From Mycolicibacterium frederiksbergense (GTDB lineage: Bacteria; Actinomycetota; Actinomycetes; Mycobacteriales; Mycobacteriaceae), in the NCBI RefSeq assembly GCF_012223425.1, contig NZ_CP038799.1:2542001-2606000 (forward strand): 64,000 nt of DNA. The letters are read 5' to 3'. Under the pieces are notes generated by a model. That model was not told where the DNA came from and searched no databases. It saw nothing but the letters and a program-made list of their open reading frames with translations. The position numbers were made by a program, and so were the translations under genes. Below are positions 50,801 through 59,693 of this stretch, in pieces; the stretch's first letter is position 1; each line of letters begins with the position of its first letter.

Positions 50801-53160
50801 TCCAGCACGGTGACCAACCCGCGATCGCCGTCGACCCGCACCCGGTCCCCGGTGCGCAGCACCCGGGTGGCCACCAGAGTATTGACGACACAAGGTAACC
50901 CGTACTCGCGGGCCACCACCGCGCCGTGTGACACCGAGCTTCCGATGTCGGTGACCAGGGCGGAGATGACGGCGAAATACGGAGTCCACCCGACATCGGT
51001 GACCGGCGCGACCAGGATCTCGCCCGGCTGCAGCTCTCGCGCTTCCACCACCGAACGCGCCACGCGGACAATACCTTCCACCGATCCGCGGCCGGCGGGC
51101 CTGCCCACGATCTGTCCGTCGGAGGCGGCCGCCGCCGTGCGCACCACCGGGCTCGGCCGGCCCACCGACACGTCATCGAACTCCAGCGCGGCCTGGACGG
51201 CCAGCGCCTCGCGGCGGCCCACCGCGCGGGCCACCAGTTCGGACGGATCGGCACCGTTCACCAGATCGGGTAGCTCCAGGCGATCGAAGAAGAACACCAG
51301 ATCGGCGTCCGGTAGCCGGCCGGCGTCGCGCAGCACCTCGCCGAGATGCCGGTAGCCGCGCTTGAGAAGGTGTGCCACCAACGCCATTCGTGACTTGGTC
51401 TCTTCCCGGCCGCGCGCTCCGCCCTGGGCGAGGCGAGCCAGCGTGCGCAGCAGCCGTGACCGCGGCGGGGCGGCAGCGGCCGCGGCGGATTCGTCCTGTG
51501 CCGGCGCGCGCAGCATCACCTGCATCATCGCGCCCAGTCCCGCGGGATCGTCGGCCCAGGATGGATCGCGCATGCACAGCTCGCGGTAGCCGCGGTGGCC
51601 ATGAGCCTCGAGGAACTGCCGCAGCGCGACGCCGATGGGGCCGCCCGCAGCGCGCAATTTGGCGACAGCATCGGCCGGCGACGACGCCAGGAAATCCTCG
51701 GTGGCTGCCCGGTCACGGCGTAGCGTCCGCACCACCGCGTTCAGTTCCTCGACCATCTGCGCGCTCTCGACGCCGGCGCCGGTCATCATCCGGATCGCCT
51801 CGGCGCTGCCCTCGGTTTCACTGTCGCCCCGCTTGACGGCCTGCCGAATGAGATGGCTCTCCAACACATTCGCTGCGACCGCGGACCGTGACGAGGACCG
51901 GACGTGGGTGAGGGTGACGTCGCGGTAGATTTCGACCCCGGTCTCCAGCTGCGCCAGCACGACGCGTGGATCGCGGCTGGTGAACACCGGGAAACCCGCG
52001 ATCGTGGCCGGCATGCGTTTGATGGCCGGGCCCGCGCTCAACGCGAACGCACTCAGCCGGATGGTGTTGACCAGCCTGCGCGCGAACGGTTTCGGCGGAC
52101 CGGCTTCCAGTTCGTCGACCACGCGACCGCAGATCGACAGGGAGAACTGCTCGCGGGAGTTGCCGAGGATTCCTGAGCTCAGCGCCGTGCCCTCGGTCAT
52201 GTTGAGGAACATGTGGCCGTAGAAGTAGCCGACCTGCGGCCAGCGGTCTTCGTACTGCTGCTGTACCCCGCCCGCGACCTGGACCATCTGCATGGCGTAG
52301 TCGATGGCATGCCCGCTGACCGACGCGGTGAGCGGGCAGAAGGCACCGGGCATCATCTCGCCGATATTGCAGCGGGTGTAGACGTGCGCGGGACCGGTGA
52401 CGGGCGTGTCCATCTCGTTCAGGTCGCCCGGCAGGGTGGTGATGGGCCGGGCCTGCAGCCACCACAGCTCACCGGATTGATCGATGGCCCACTCGAGATC
52501 CAGCGGACGGCCCCAGCGCCCGGCCGCCAGGAGCGCTCCTTCGCGAATCCGGGTGATCTCGCCGGCGGACAGCGCGGGCCGGTCACCGACGTCGGCGGTC
52601 ACCGGCACTCCGGCGTGGGTCAACACGTGGTGGTCCGAGGAGGTGGAACCGTCGACCAGGGCCTCGCCCAGCCCGCGGACCGCGTCGATCACCACCAGGT
52701 CGCGCCGCCCCGAGGTCGGGTCGGCGGTGAACACCACGCCCGCTGCGCGGGCATCCACCATCTGCTGGACCACCAGATGCATGTGGGCACGCGAACCGGT
52801 GTAGGACGATGCGCGCTCGGAGGACACCGATCCCACGCACCGGGCGATCGCCGCGGCGAGACTCTCGACGGAGTCGACGCCCAGCACGGTGTCGTACTGA
52901 CCGGCAAAGGACTGCTCGGCTCCGTCTTCGCCGGCGGCCGAGGAACGTACCGCCACCGGCGTCGAGCCCGCCGCCTGCATACGTGAGAATCGTTCTATGA
53001 CTGCGTCGTTCAGCCCCGAGCTCGACGCGTGCGAGATCACGAACCCGGTCGGCACGGATACGCCGAGCCGGATCAGCTCAGCCAGACCCAGGGCTTTGCC
53101 GCCGAAGCTTTCGTCTACCACGTCGCCGAGGTCGAGGACGGTCGATATTGCGTCAGACAC
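50746..53160 (-). CDS. PEP synthase/pyruvate dikinase family protein, rifampin-phosphotransferase-like
   Basis: The 804-residue protein has an ATP-grasp domain (FGGKALGLAELIRLGVSVPTGF at 19-40, AVRSSAAGEDGAEQSFAGQYD at 69-89, VFTADPTSG near 142). A large middle region not found in PEP synthase follows, then a C-terminal swivel domain with DIGSSVSHGAVVAREYGLP, whose His near 744 carries phosphate. It lacks the PEP-binding barrel of PEP synthase. This three-part order equals rifampin phosphotransferase, which inactivates rifampin with ATP. The middle domain is divergent, so another hydroxylated substrate is possible. The GTG start appears leaderless. A TetR gene is divergent. Confidence 0.75.
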   Translation of the reverse strand: MSDAISTVLDLGDVVDESFGGKALGLAELIRLGVSVPTGFVISHASSSGLNDAVIERFSRMQAAGSTPVAVRSSAAGEDGAEQSFAGQYDTVLGVDSVESLAAAIARCVGSVSSERASSYTGSRAHMHLVVQQMVDARAAGVVFTADPTSGRRDLVVIDAVRGLGEALVDGSTSSDHHVLTHAGVPVTADVGDRPALSAGEITRIREGALLAAGRWGRPLDLEWAIDQSGELWWLQARPITTLPGDLNEMDTPVTGPAHVYTRCNIGEMMPGAFCPLTASVSGHAIDYAMQMVQVAGGVQQQYEDRWPQVGYFYGHMFLNMTEGTALSSGILGNSREQFSLSICGRVVDELEAGPPKPFARRLVNTIRLSAFALSAGPAIKRMPATIAGFPVFTSRDPRVVLAQLETGVEIYRDVTLTHVRSSSRSAVAANVLESHLIRQAVKRGDSETEGSAEAIRMMTGAGVESAQMVEELNAVVRTLRRDRAATEDFLASSPADAVAKLRAAGGPIGVALRQFLEAHGHRGYRELCMRDPSWADDPAGLGAMMQVMLRAPAQDESAAAAAAPPRSRLLRTLARLAQGGARGREETKSRMALVAHLLKRGYRHLGEVLRDAGRLPDADLVFFFDRLELPDLVNGADPSELVARAVGRREALAVQAALEFDDVSVGRPSPVVRTAAAASDGQIVGRPAGRGSVEGIVRVARSVVEARELQPGEILVAPVTDVGWTPYFAVISALVTDIGSSVSHGAVVAREYGLPCVVNTLVATRVLRTGDRVRVDGDRGLVTVLDQQPSTVAAADDSITSDT

Positions 53161-53164
53161 CGCA

Positions 53165-53174
53165 GTAACGTTAC
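53165..53174. promoter_or_regulatory. Palindrome in the dikinase / TetR divergent gap
   Basis: GTAACGTTAC is a perfect 10-bp palindrome in a gap of only 27 bases between the two divergent starts. Binding there would block both genes. The TetR product of the next gene is the likely ligand-controlled binder. Confidence 0.5.
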
Positions 53175-53187
53175 ATGTGTCACGTAT

Positions 53188-53772
53188 ATGACGGCAGAAA
53201 ACGGACGGCCACGGGACGCGCGCATCGATGCGGCGGTCCTCGACGCTGCTGCGGCGCTGCTACTCAAGGTCGGCTATGCCGAGCTCACCGTCGCCGCCAT
53301 CGCCGACCGCGCAGGCACGTCGCGGCCCGCGGTGTATCGGCGCTGGCCCAGCAAGGCGCACCTGGTGCACGAGGCCGTCTTCCGAGACGCGGACACCTCA
53401 ACCGTTCCCGCAACGGGGCGCCTGGACGAGGATCTGCGCGCCATCGTGGCGCGCACCGCGGCTCTGCTCACCTCGCCACTGGCGCGGGTCGCCGTTCCCG
53501 GCCTGATCGGCGAGGCCGCATCGGACCCGTCGCTGAACCAGCGCCTACTCGACCGGTTCTCCGGGCGAGGCTGGAGCGGATTGGACGCCTACCTGGCCGA
53601 GGCCACCGCACAAGGCCACCTCAAATCCGGGTTCGACGCCGGCGTCCTGCTCGAGATGGTCATCGGCTCGGCGCTGGCGGCCATCCTGGTCCGCGGGCCG
53701 GACGGCCTGACCGAGGCCTGGGTGGACAGTACGACGGCGATCCTCCTCGACGGTGTGCGGATGGGTCAATGA
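53188..53772 (+). CDS. TetR family transcriptional regulator
   Basis: The 194-residue protein has the TetR helix-turn-helix YAELTVAAIADRAGTSRPAVYRRWPSK at about 31-57, in the AcrR-like subgroup with RWPSK, and a helical C-terminal domain ending in WVDSTTAILLDGV. It starts at ATG 53188, with no clear ribosome-binding site. It is divergent from the dikinase gene across 27 bases, so it probably controls that gene in response to its substrate, possibly a drug. The DCC gene follows in the same direction after 15 bases. Confidence 0.88.
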   Translation: MTAENGRPRDARIDAAVLDAAAALLLKVGYAELTVAAIADRAGTSRPAVYRRWPSKAHLVHEAVFRDADTSTVPATGRLDEDLRAIVARTAALLTSPLARVAVPGLIGEAASDPSLNQRLLDRFSGRGWSGLDAYLAEATAQGHLKSGFDAGVLLEMVIGSALAAILVRGPDGLTEAWVDSTTAILLDGVRMGQ

Positions 53773-53787
53773 GGGAATACTCGTGGC

Positions 53788-54216
53788 ATGGACGCAACCC
53801 CGCCGGTATTGCTCTACGACGGTGTGTGCGGAGTCTGCAACGGCGCCGTGCGCACCATCCTGCGATTCGACCGCCACGGCACCCTCCGCTTCGCGGCACT
53901 GGACAGCGATTTCGCGCGTGACATCATCGCTCGCCACCCGCGGTTGGTGGGGCTGGATTCGGTGGTATTCGTGCGTGACGCCGGAGGCCCAGCGGAGACG
54001 GTGAGCACCGAGTCCGCCGCACTGCTGCAGGTGGCCGATTACCTCGGCGGTTTCTGGAAGCTTGCGACGGCGGCACGGGTGGTACCGGCATTCATCCGGG
54101 ACCGGCTGTACGCCGCATTCGCGGCCGTCCGGTACCGGGTCGGGGGCAAGTACGACACCTGCCCCATCCCCCCGCCCGAGGTGCGGGGCCGTTTCCTCGA
54201 TGCCACCTACGGCTGA
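53788..54216 (+). CDS. DCC family thiol-disulfide oxidoreductase-like protein (DUF393)
   Basis: The 142-residue protein has the DUF393 signature YDGVCGVCNGAVRTILRFD at residues 10-28, where CxxC (14-17) replaces the DxxCxxC motif of other members, and LRFAALDS and DSVVFVRD later. A thioredoxin-like fold is expected. Partners are unknown. It is 15 bases downstream of the TetR gene and may share its transcript. Confidence 0.8.
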   Translation: MDATPPVLLYDGVCGVCNGAVRTILRFDRHGTLRFAALDSDFARDIIARHPRLVGLDSVVFVRDAGGPAETVSTESAALLQVADYLGGFWKLATAARVVPAFIRDRLYAAFAAVRYRVGGKYDTCPIPPPEVRGRFLDATYG

Positions 54217-54305
54217 AGGAATCAAACTCCCAGTGCGCCCGTTACACCGAATGTCGCCGGGCGATTGCCCCCGACAGAGGCTCACAGACGTAAGAGGCGA
54301 GAGCT

Positions 54306-54530
54306 ATGAAGAACTTCGCACTGGCAGGACTGGTCGCAGGAGCGTTCTCGGCAGCGGTGATCGGCTTCGCCGGACCGGCACACGCCGGCGTGGACCTGCA
54401 GGGCATCACCGCACTGAGCAACGGCTCCGGTGTCTACGACATCTACGACAATGACAGCAACTACCCCTGGATCAACCAGCTCGTGCCGCGGGTGTACGTG
54501 CCGCACGTGGATACCTCCGTGCGCAACTGA
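54306..54530 (+). CDS. Small secreted protein, 74 aa
   Basis: A Sec signal peptide (KNFALAGLVAGAFSAAVIGFAGPAHA) is followed by a mature chain of about 47 residues, GVDLQGITALSNGSGVYDIYDNDSN and a PWINQLVPRVYVP tail without Cys. GAGAGC stands just before the ATG. A strong hairpin terminator lies 16 bases after the stop. I recognise no family beyond the general class of small exported mycobacterial proteins. Confidence 0.7.
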   Translation: MKNFALAGLVAGAFSAAVIGFAGPAHAGVDLQGITALSNGSGVYDIYDNDSNYPWINQLVPRVYVPHVDTSVRN

Positions 54531-54545
54531 TCGACCGAATGACTT

Positions 54546-54572
54546 GAGGGCGCCCACATTGTGGGCGCCCTC
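54546..54572. terminator. Bidirectional stem-loop terminator
   Basis: GAGGGCGCCCAC-ATT-GTGGGCGCCCTC is a perfect 12-bp stem with a three-base loop between two convergent genes. There is no U-run, as is usual for mycobacterial hairpins. It can serve both strands. Confidence 0.85.
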
Positions 54573-54599
54573 AGTCGTTGGCTGAAGTCTGCCGGTCGG

Positions 54600-54854
54600 C
54601 TACAGGATGCCGATGCCGCCGTAGCCGCCGTAGCCCCAGGGCCACATGCCGAACTGGGACTCACCGAGCTGGCCCGGCGAGCTGGTGATCTGGGCGTTGC
54701 CCGGGCTCACGCAGACGTTGCTGGTGCCGGAGACGATGTTTCCGGTGTTGGTGCAATTGGTGGGTTCAGCCGACGCCAGCGGTGCGGCGACGATGGCGCC
54801 GGCGGCGCCTGCCGCAGCGAGCAGTGCTGCGGCGGTCCAACGTGACTTGATCAC
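54600..54854 (-). CDS. Small secreted protein, 84 aa
   Basis: From GTG 54854 the protein begins with an exported region (KSRWTAAALLAAAGAAGAIVAAPLASA-EP). The mature part is about 56 residues with a Cys pair, CTNTGNIVSGTSNVC, and ends in an aromatic Gly-rich tail WPWGYGGYGGIGIL. GTG 54854 is preferred over ATG 54869 because AAAGGG is five bases upstream. It follows the haemophore gene on the same strand with a 51-base gap. The family is unknown to me. The Cys loop looks like a structural disulfide. Confidence 0.65.
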   Translation of the reverse strand: MIKSRWTAAALLAAAGAAGAIVAAPLASAEPTNCTNTGNIVSGTSNVCVSPGNAQITSSPGQLGESQFGMWPWGYGGYGGIGIL

Positions 54855-54905
54855 AGGGGTCCCTTTCATTGGATGGGTGAAGCGAAGAGGTTGATGGCCG
54901 CAGCG

Positions 54906-55283
54906 TCAGAGGATGTCGACGTCGCCGTCACCGTCGGTGTCGCCACACCGAATCCGGACGTCCTGCAGCGGCTTCCGGATGCCCTTGAGCTCCGCGCCGA
55001 TCTGCGGGTTGGCGTCGAAGTACTCGTTGACCTTGGCCTCCATCTCATCGTGCGGAAGACCGTGCAGGCCGGTGAAGAAATTGTTCACCTCGGGATGGGT
55101 GAAGAGGTAGGCCGAGGTGGATGCGGAGACGCCAGAGGCCACCCCGGCAAGGTCGGCCGCGGTGCAGTTCGGCGGGGGCACCGGCTCGGCGAAGGCGGTG
55201 GGGATGGCGGCGAACAGCGTCGCACCGGTGAACGCGCCGGCTCCTAGGATTCCGGCGACCGTGCGACGGACGTTGAGCGACAT
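54906..55283 (-). CDS. Secreted haem-binding protein (haemophore domain)
   Basis: The 125-residue protein has a signal peptide (RRTVAGILGAGAFTGATLFAAIPTAFA-EP) and the mycobacterial haemophore domain, with CTAADLAGVASGVSASTSAYLFTHPEVNNFFTGLHG as its core and a second Cys (RIRC) to close a disulfide. Related Rv0203-type proteins carry haem outside the cell to MmpL transporters, and none of those is here. A DTDGDGDVD acidic tail resembles a calcium-binding loop. AAGGAGCC before ATG 55283 fixes the start. Confidence 0.85.
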   Translation of the reverse strand: MSLNVRRTVAGILGAGAFTGATLFAAIPTAFAEPVPPPNCTAADLAGVASGVSASTSAYLFTHPEVNNFFTGLHGLPHDEMEAKVNEYFDANPQIGAELKGIRKPLQDVRIRCGDTDGDGDVDIL

Positions 55284-55742
55284 TGATCGGCTCCTTTGTG
55301 ATCGATGGTCGGGGAGACGCCCGACATGTGGCAGGACGCCGGGTTGGTAGTCCTGACCTGCAAAGCTAACCAGATTCCAACAGGAGATTCTCGGCTTGTG
55401 CACAGACTGCTGAAGCGGCTGTGCCGGGAGCGCTGTGCCCCACGATGCACCGGGTGGCTTACGTGAGGCGTGCGCAACACACATATTTGACGCAAATGTC
55501 TATTTGCTGCAGCTCGAGATGACTCTTGTGAATAGCCAGTATCACCTGACACAGAGTAGCCGAGTCGTTGCGTTCGCAAGGAAACGCCTCAATATCGCTA
55601 CGCCCGGATCGTAATTCCATTTACAGTCTCGGTGGCAACGGCGGGAAACCGCGGTGGACGTGGGGGAGCTCGTCCGACGCCGAACGACGTCAGACCAAGC
55701 GAACGGACCCGGGGGCACGGACACAACGATGGAGAACAACCT
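55284..55742. other. 459-bp intergenic region, AT-richer than its surroundings
   Basis: No gene is seen here. The region is the joint upstream of the haemophore gene and the repeat-protein gene. It contains ATTTG-ACG-CAAAT-GTCT-ATTTGC at 55485-55507, three alternating copies of one half-site, which could be an operator. The last 100 bases are G-rich and carry GGAG before the ATG at 55743. Confidence 0.5.
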
Positions 55743-58526
55743 ATGTGCGCAGCCCCCGCCCGTCATCGTGTCGAGCGCAGCGGAGGTCCCCGGGACAACG
55801 AGCAACTGTGGCCGGCCAAGCACCTGCTGTCGGCATCTGACTCCCGTGGGGCGGTGCGCCACGCACGCAAGAATCCCACCAACCACGCGCTGACCGTCGG
55901 CCGCGTGGGCGCGCTGGCGGTGTCGCTCGGCGTCGGGTTCGCGATCGCCGGTGCCGCGCAGCCGGCCTACGCGGACACCGGGACGACGTCGGGCAATGAG
56001 TCCTCGTCGGACTCATCGGACTCGTCGGGTTCGGATTCGTCCACCCCGGCAGGTCCCCGCACGCCATCGGCGTCGTCCGGTGACGCCTCCGAACGCCCGG
56101 GTATCAACCGCAAGCGCGGACCCAAGACGGCGGCCAAGCCGAGCGCCACCACGACCGACGAGGATCCCGAGATCACGGACCCCGATCTGGAGGCCACGGC
56201 GCCGGAGTCCGGCGACGACCCGGCGGTGGTGGTCGACGCGCCGGAACGCAAGGCACGGGCCCATGTTCAGCTCGACAAGCCCCTCGAAGTCCAGAAGGCC
56301 GTCACCGCGGTCGTGCAGGCCGCGCCGGAACTCACCGCCGACTCGGTGGCGCCGGTGGTGACCGACGCCGAGCAGGCACCGTCCGAGGCTCTGGTGATCG
56401 AGGTGCCGAAGGCCCCGGCGATCGAGGACGCCAAGCCGACCGTCGGCACCGTGACGCCGAAGATGACCGCGGCCAGCGCCACCCTGGGCACCCAGTCGGC
56501 GACCACGCCGAACCCGCTGGATCTCCTGGTGAACACCATGATGGCGTGGGTCGCGCGTCAGATCAGCCACACGTTCGTCAACCGGACGCCCGTCGCCGGT
56601 CCGATCGTCTACGAGCAGAACGTCCTCGGTCAGGTCTACATCGATCTCAACGCCACCGATCCCAATGGTGATGTCCTCACCTACGACATCATCCAACCCG
56701 AAAAGGGTTGGGTGTACCGGGATCTCATCAGCGGAAAGTTCGTCTACACCCCGTGGGCGCTGGTCACCGGACAGCCGCTCGTGGACAGCTTCAAGATCGT
56801 CGTCCACGACGACTCCGAGCACCTGCCCGGTGTCCTCGGCCAGATCCAGACGGTGATCGAAACCGTCACCCGCTTCCTCGGAATCGCCCAGGCCGACAAT
56901 CTGACGGTCACCATCCCGGTCACCGTCGACCCCGTCTACCAGGCGCCCCCGCTGGTCACCCCGATCGCCGGCGGCGGCTACACGATCGGCAAAGAGCCGG
57001 CCCACATCGTGTCCACGGTCGACATCGTCGACGGTGACTCGATCGGGTTGAAGCGGGTGGTCATCAAGGTCGCCACCCTCGCTCAGGTCGGCGACGTGCT
57101 GACCTACAACGCTCCGGTCGACAGCCCCATCATCGGATCCTGGGATGCCGAGACACTGACCCTCACCCTGTCGGGATCGGGAACTCTTGCGCAGTACGAA
57201 GAAGCGATCAAGGCGGTGACGTTCTCGGCGACCCAGGGCGCCCTACTGGTGCGCGGACTCAGTATCTCGGCCACCGACGAAGACGATGTGGACAACATCG
57301 CGCCCGGGTTTGTCACGGTGGGTGTCTGGCCCGCGGCAAAGCTTCCTCCGTTGGTCACCCTGATCGCCGGTGGCGGTTTCACCCTCGGTGGCAACCCCAC
57401 CAAGATCGTCTCCGCCGTCGATATCGTCGACGGGGATTCGGGCAAGCTGTCGAAGCTGACGGTGAAGATCGCAACGCTGGCGCAGGCCGGCGACGTGCTG
57501 AACTACGCTGCGCCGGAGGGCAATCCGGTGGTCGGAACGTGGAATGCCGCGGAACGCACGCTGACCTTGTCCGGTGATGCGACGCTGGCCCAGTACGAGG
57601 AGGCGCTCAAGGCGGTGACGTTCTCGGCCACCGGCGGTGCGCTGCTGGTGCGCGGGTTGTCCATCTCGGCCACCGATGAGGACGGCGTGGACAACATCGC
57701 GCCCGGGTTCGTCACCGTCGGTGTGGGCGCCGCGCCGACCCTGCCGCCGCTGGTCACCCCGATCGCCGGCGGTGGGTTCACCCTCGGTGGCAACCCGGCG
57801 AACGTCGTGTCCGCAGTCGATATCGTCGACGGTGATTCGGGCAAGCTGTCCAAACTGACCGTCCGGATCGTGACGTTCGCGCAGAGCGGCGACGTGCTGA
57901 ACTACGTTGCGCCGTCCGGTAACCCGGTGACCGCAACGTGGAACGCCGCGGACTTCACCCTGACGCTGACCGGTGCCGGCACACTGGCTCAGTACGAGGA
58001 GGCGCTCAAGGCCGTGACGTTCACGGCGACTCAGGGCGCGGCACTCGTGCGCGGGCTCTCGATCTCGGCGACCGACGAACATGGCATCGCGAACATCGCC
58101 CCCGGCTTTGTCACACTGGGTGTTTCGTCGCCGACCCGGTACGTGCCGCTGGTGACCCCGATCGGCGGGCGGTCGTACACCATCGGTGACTCCCCGGTGA
58201 AGCCGGTCGCCTCCGTCAGCATCGTCGACGCCGACTCCAGCCATCTGCAGAAGGTCACCATGAGTGTCACGACCTTCGGCAAGGCCGGGGACACCTTGAT
58301 CTTCGCCGGGCTGTCCGGCAACCCGGTCACGGCGACCTACGATGCCGGGACCAGGACGCTGACCCTGTCGGGCGTCGCGACCAAGCAGCAGTACGAGGAT
58401 GCGCTGAAGGCCGTCACGTTCACGGCCACCCAGGGCGGGTGGACGACCCGGACCATTCTGATCGTCGCCACCGACACCGATGGCGTGAACAGCTCGGCCG
58501 GCGCACTGACCCTGTCGGTCTGGTGA
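55743..58526 (+). CDS. Large secreted protein with four 133-residue beta repeats
   Basis: The 927-residue protein begins with about 45 basic residues, then the export segment NHALTVGRVGALAVSLGVGFAIAGA ending near AYAD. A 200-residue Ser/Asp/Pro-rich linker with a basic motif RKRGPKTAAK follows. A cadherin-like domain (residues about 280-400, DPNGDVLTYDI) comes before four tandem repeats of 133 residues, each with PLVT.I.GG at the start, DIVDGDS, LTLSG.GTLAQYEEA.KAVTF and ISATDED near the end. It is probably a surface adhesin or matrix protein. A GTG at 55632 is an alternative start, but GGAG six bases before ATG 55743 is better. Confidence 0.78.
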   Translation: MCAAPARHRVERSGGPRDNEQLWPAKHLLSASDSRGAVRHARKNPTNHALTVGRVGALAVSLGVGFAIAGAAQPAYADTGTTSGNESSSDSSDSSGSDSSTPAGPRTPSASSGDASERPGINRKRGPKTAAKPSATTTDEDPEITDPDLEATAPESGDDPAVVVDAPERKARAHVQLDKPLEVQKAVTAVVQAAPELTADSVAPVVTDAEQAPSEALVIEVPKAPAIEDAKPTVGTVTPKMTAASATLGTQSATTPNPLDLLVNTMMAWVARQISHTFVNRTPVAGPIVYEQNVLGQVYIDLNATDPNGDVLTYDIIQPEKGWVYRDLISGKFVYTPWALVTGQPLVDSFKIVVHDDSEHLPGVLGQIQTVIETVTRFLGIAQADNLTVTIPVTVDPVYQAPPLVTPIAGGGYTIGKEPAHIVSTVDIVDGDSIGLKRVVIKVATLAQVGDVLTYNAPVDSPIIGSWDAETLTLTLSGSGTLAQYEEAIKAVTFSATQGALLVRGLSISATDEDDVDNIAPGFVTVGVWPAAKLPPLVTLIAGGGFTLGGNPTKIVSAVDIVDGDSGKLSKLTVKIATLAQAGDVLNYAAPEGNPVVGTWNAAERTLTLSGDATLAQYEEALKAVTFSATGGALLVRGLSISATDEDGVDNIAPGFVTVGVGAAPTLPPLVTPIAGGGFTLGGNPANVVSAVDIVDGDSGKLSKLTVRIVTFAQSGDVLNYVAPSGNPVTATWNAADFTLTLTGAGTLAQYEEALKAVTFTATQGAALVRGLSISATDEHGIANIAPGFVTLGVSSPTRYVPLVTPIGGRSYTIGDSPVKPVASVSIVDADSSHLQKVTMSVTTFGKAGDTLIFAGLSGNPVTATYDAGTRTLTLSGVATKQQYEDALKAVTFTATQGGWTTRTILIVATDTDGVNSSAGALTLSVW
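56949..58523 (+). repeat. Four in-frame tandem repeats of exactly 399 nt
   Basis: Units begin at 56949, 57348, 57747 and 58146, each 399 bases apart (133 codons); the last is 378 bases long. Repeats two and three are the most alike, which suggests they are the newest duplication. No insertion or deletion has occurred between units, so length is under constraint or the copies are young. Confidence 0.92.
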
Positions 58527-58535
58527 CCGCGCGGG

Positions 58536-59558
58536 TCAGCTGAAGCGGACGTTCAGCGTCGCGAGGCCGAAGATCTTTCGGCCCTGCGATTTTGCGCCGA
58601 CGATGACGACGCCGGAGCGGGTCTCGGGGTCCAGCGACTTGATACGGCCGCTGTACTCGATATCCGCTCCGCCGTCGACGGGCACGATCGCGGGCTGTGA
58701 CAGCCGCACCGCGTACCGGGTCACCGATCCCGGGTCACCGGTCCAGGAAGTGCCGAAGCTGGCACCCAGCCCCATGGTGAGCATGCCGTGGGCCAGCACA
58801 TCGGGCTGGCCGGCGAGATTGGCGACCTTGATGTCCCAGTGCAGCGGATTGGCGTCGCCGGCCACGCCGGCGTAGTTCACCAGGTCGCCGCGGGACAGCC
58901 GGGTGTGGTGCACCGGCAATTCGTCGCCGACGTTCAGGGTGTCGAACGAGGGTGAGGCGGGAGTGCCGCCGGCCTCGGCGATGCGCTGGACGCCCTCGGG
59001 CCGAAGGGACTTGTGGTACTCGCCGGTGTTGTCGGTGCCGAGCATGTTGATGCCGTGCATCATCACGCCGGCCACGGCCGGCCGGATCGCCGGGTCGACA
59101 TCGTCGCTGCCGATGCCGACGACGGTGGTGTGCAGGGTGTGCACCACCTCCCCGGCGGCGTCGGTGAAGGTGTTGGTGACCGTGATCAGGTCGCGGCCGG
59201 CGATCCTGCGCACCGCCGTCAGTTCGACGTCGATGGTCAGTTCGTCACCCTCGACGATCGGGCGGTGCTGCTCGAAGACTTCCTCGGTCTGCAGGTACAT
59301 GTCGTAGCCGACGACGACCTGCTCGAACATCCGCTGGTTGCACGCCATCGCCGGCGCCGAGGTGAAGGTCAGCGGCGCCACCAGACCCGGGTAGCCGAGC
59401 TTCTGGGCTTCGGCGACCTTCCAGTGGGCCGGGTGCTTGTCCTGAACGGCGCGAGCGAACTCACGGATCTTCTCGCGCCCGACGAGGTAGGTGTCGTCCA
59501 TCTGATACCAATGGCCGACCCGGTCTTCGAGTAAGGACGTTTCTGCTGCTGCGGTCAT
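58536..59558 (-). CDS. Fused HadA/HadB-like (3R)-hydroxyacyl dehydratase
   Basis: The 340-residue protein joins two hot-dog domains. The first half resembles HadA-type FAS1-like dehydratases (YLVGREKIREFARAVQDKHPAHW, PTF replaced by APLTFTSAP). The second half resembles HadB/MaoC (LVNYAGVAGDANPLHWD, AHGMLTMGLG), with the catalytic Asp and His of hydratase 2. In mycolic-acid synthesis HadAB acts as two chains, and the fused form may serve a parallel acyl-CoA or acyl-ACP pathway. The start is set at ATG 59558; TTG 59570 would add four residues. No other fatty-acid gene is near. Confidence 0.84.
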   Translation of the reverse strand: MTAAAETSLLEDRVGHWYQMDDTYLVGREKIREFARAVQDKHPAHWKVAEAQKLGYPGLVAPLTFTSAPAMACNQRMFEQVVVGYDMYLQTEEVFEQHRPIVEGDELTIDVELTAVRRIAGRDLITVTNTFTDAAGEVVHTLHTTVVGIGSDDVDPAIRPAVAGVMMHGINMLGTDNTGEYHKSLRPEGVQRIAEAGGTPASPSFDTLNVGDELPVHHTRLSRGDLVNYAGVAGDANPLHWDIKVANLAGQPDVLAHGMLTMGLGASFGTSWTGDPGSVTRYAVRLSQPAIVPVDGGADIEYSGRIKSLDPETRSGVVIVGAKSQGRKIFGLATLNVRFS

Positions 59559-59693
59559 GACTGTGCTCAACTCTTCTGTCTGCTCGTTGGCTGAGGCCGA
59601 TACAGCAGATTAACGCGCCGGGCTCTGCAGCAAAAAACGGCGGCGGGCAGGAGCGGCCGGAATACGCGGCCCGGACATGGCGACGCTGCGCAA

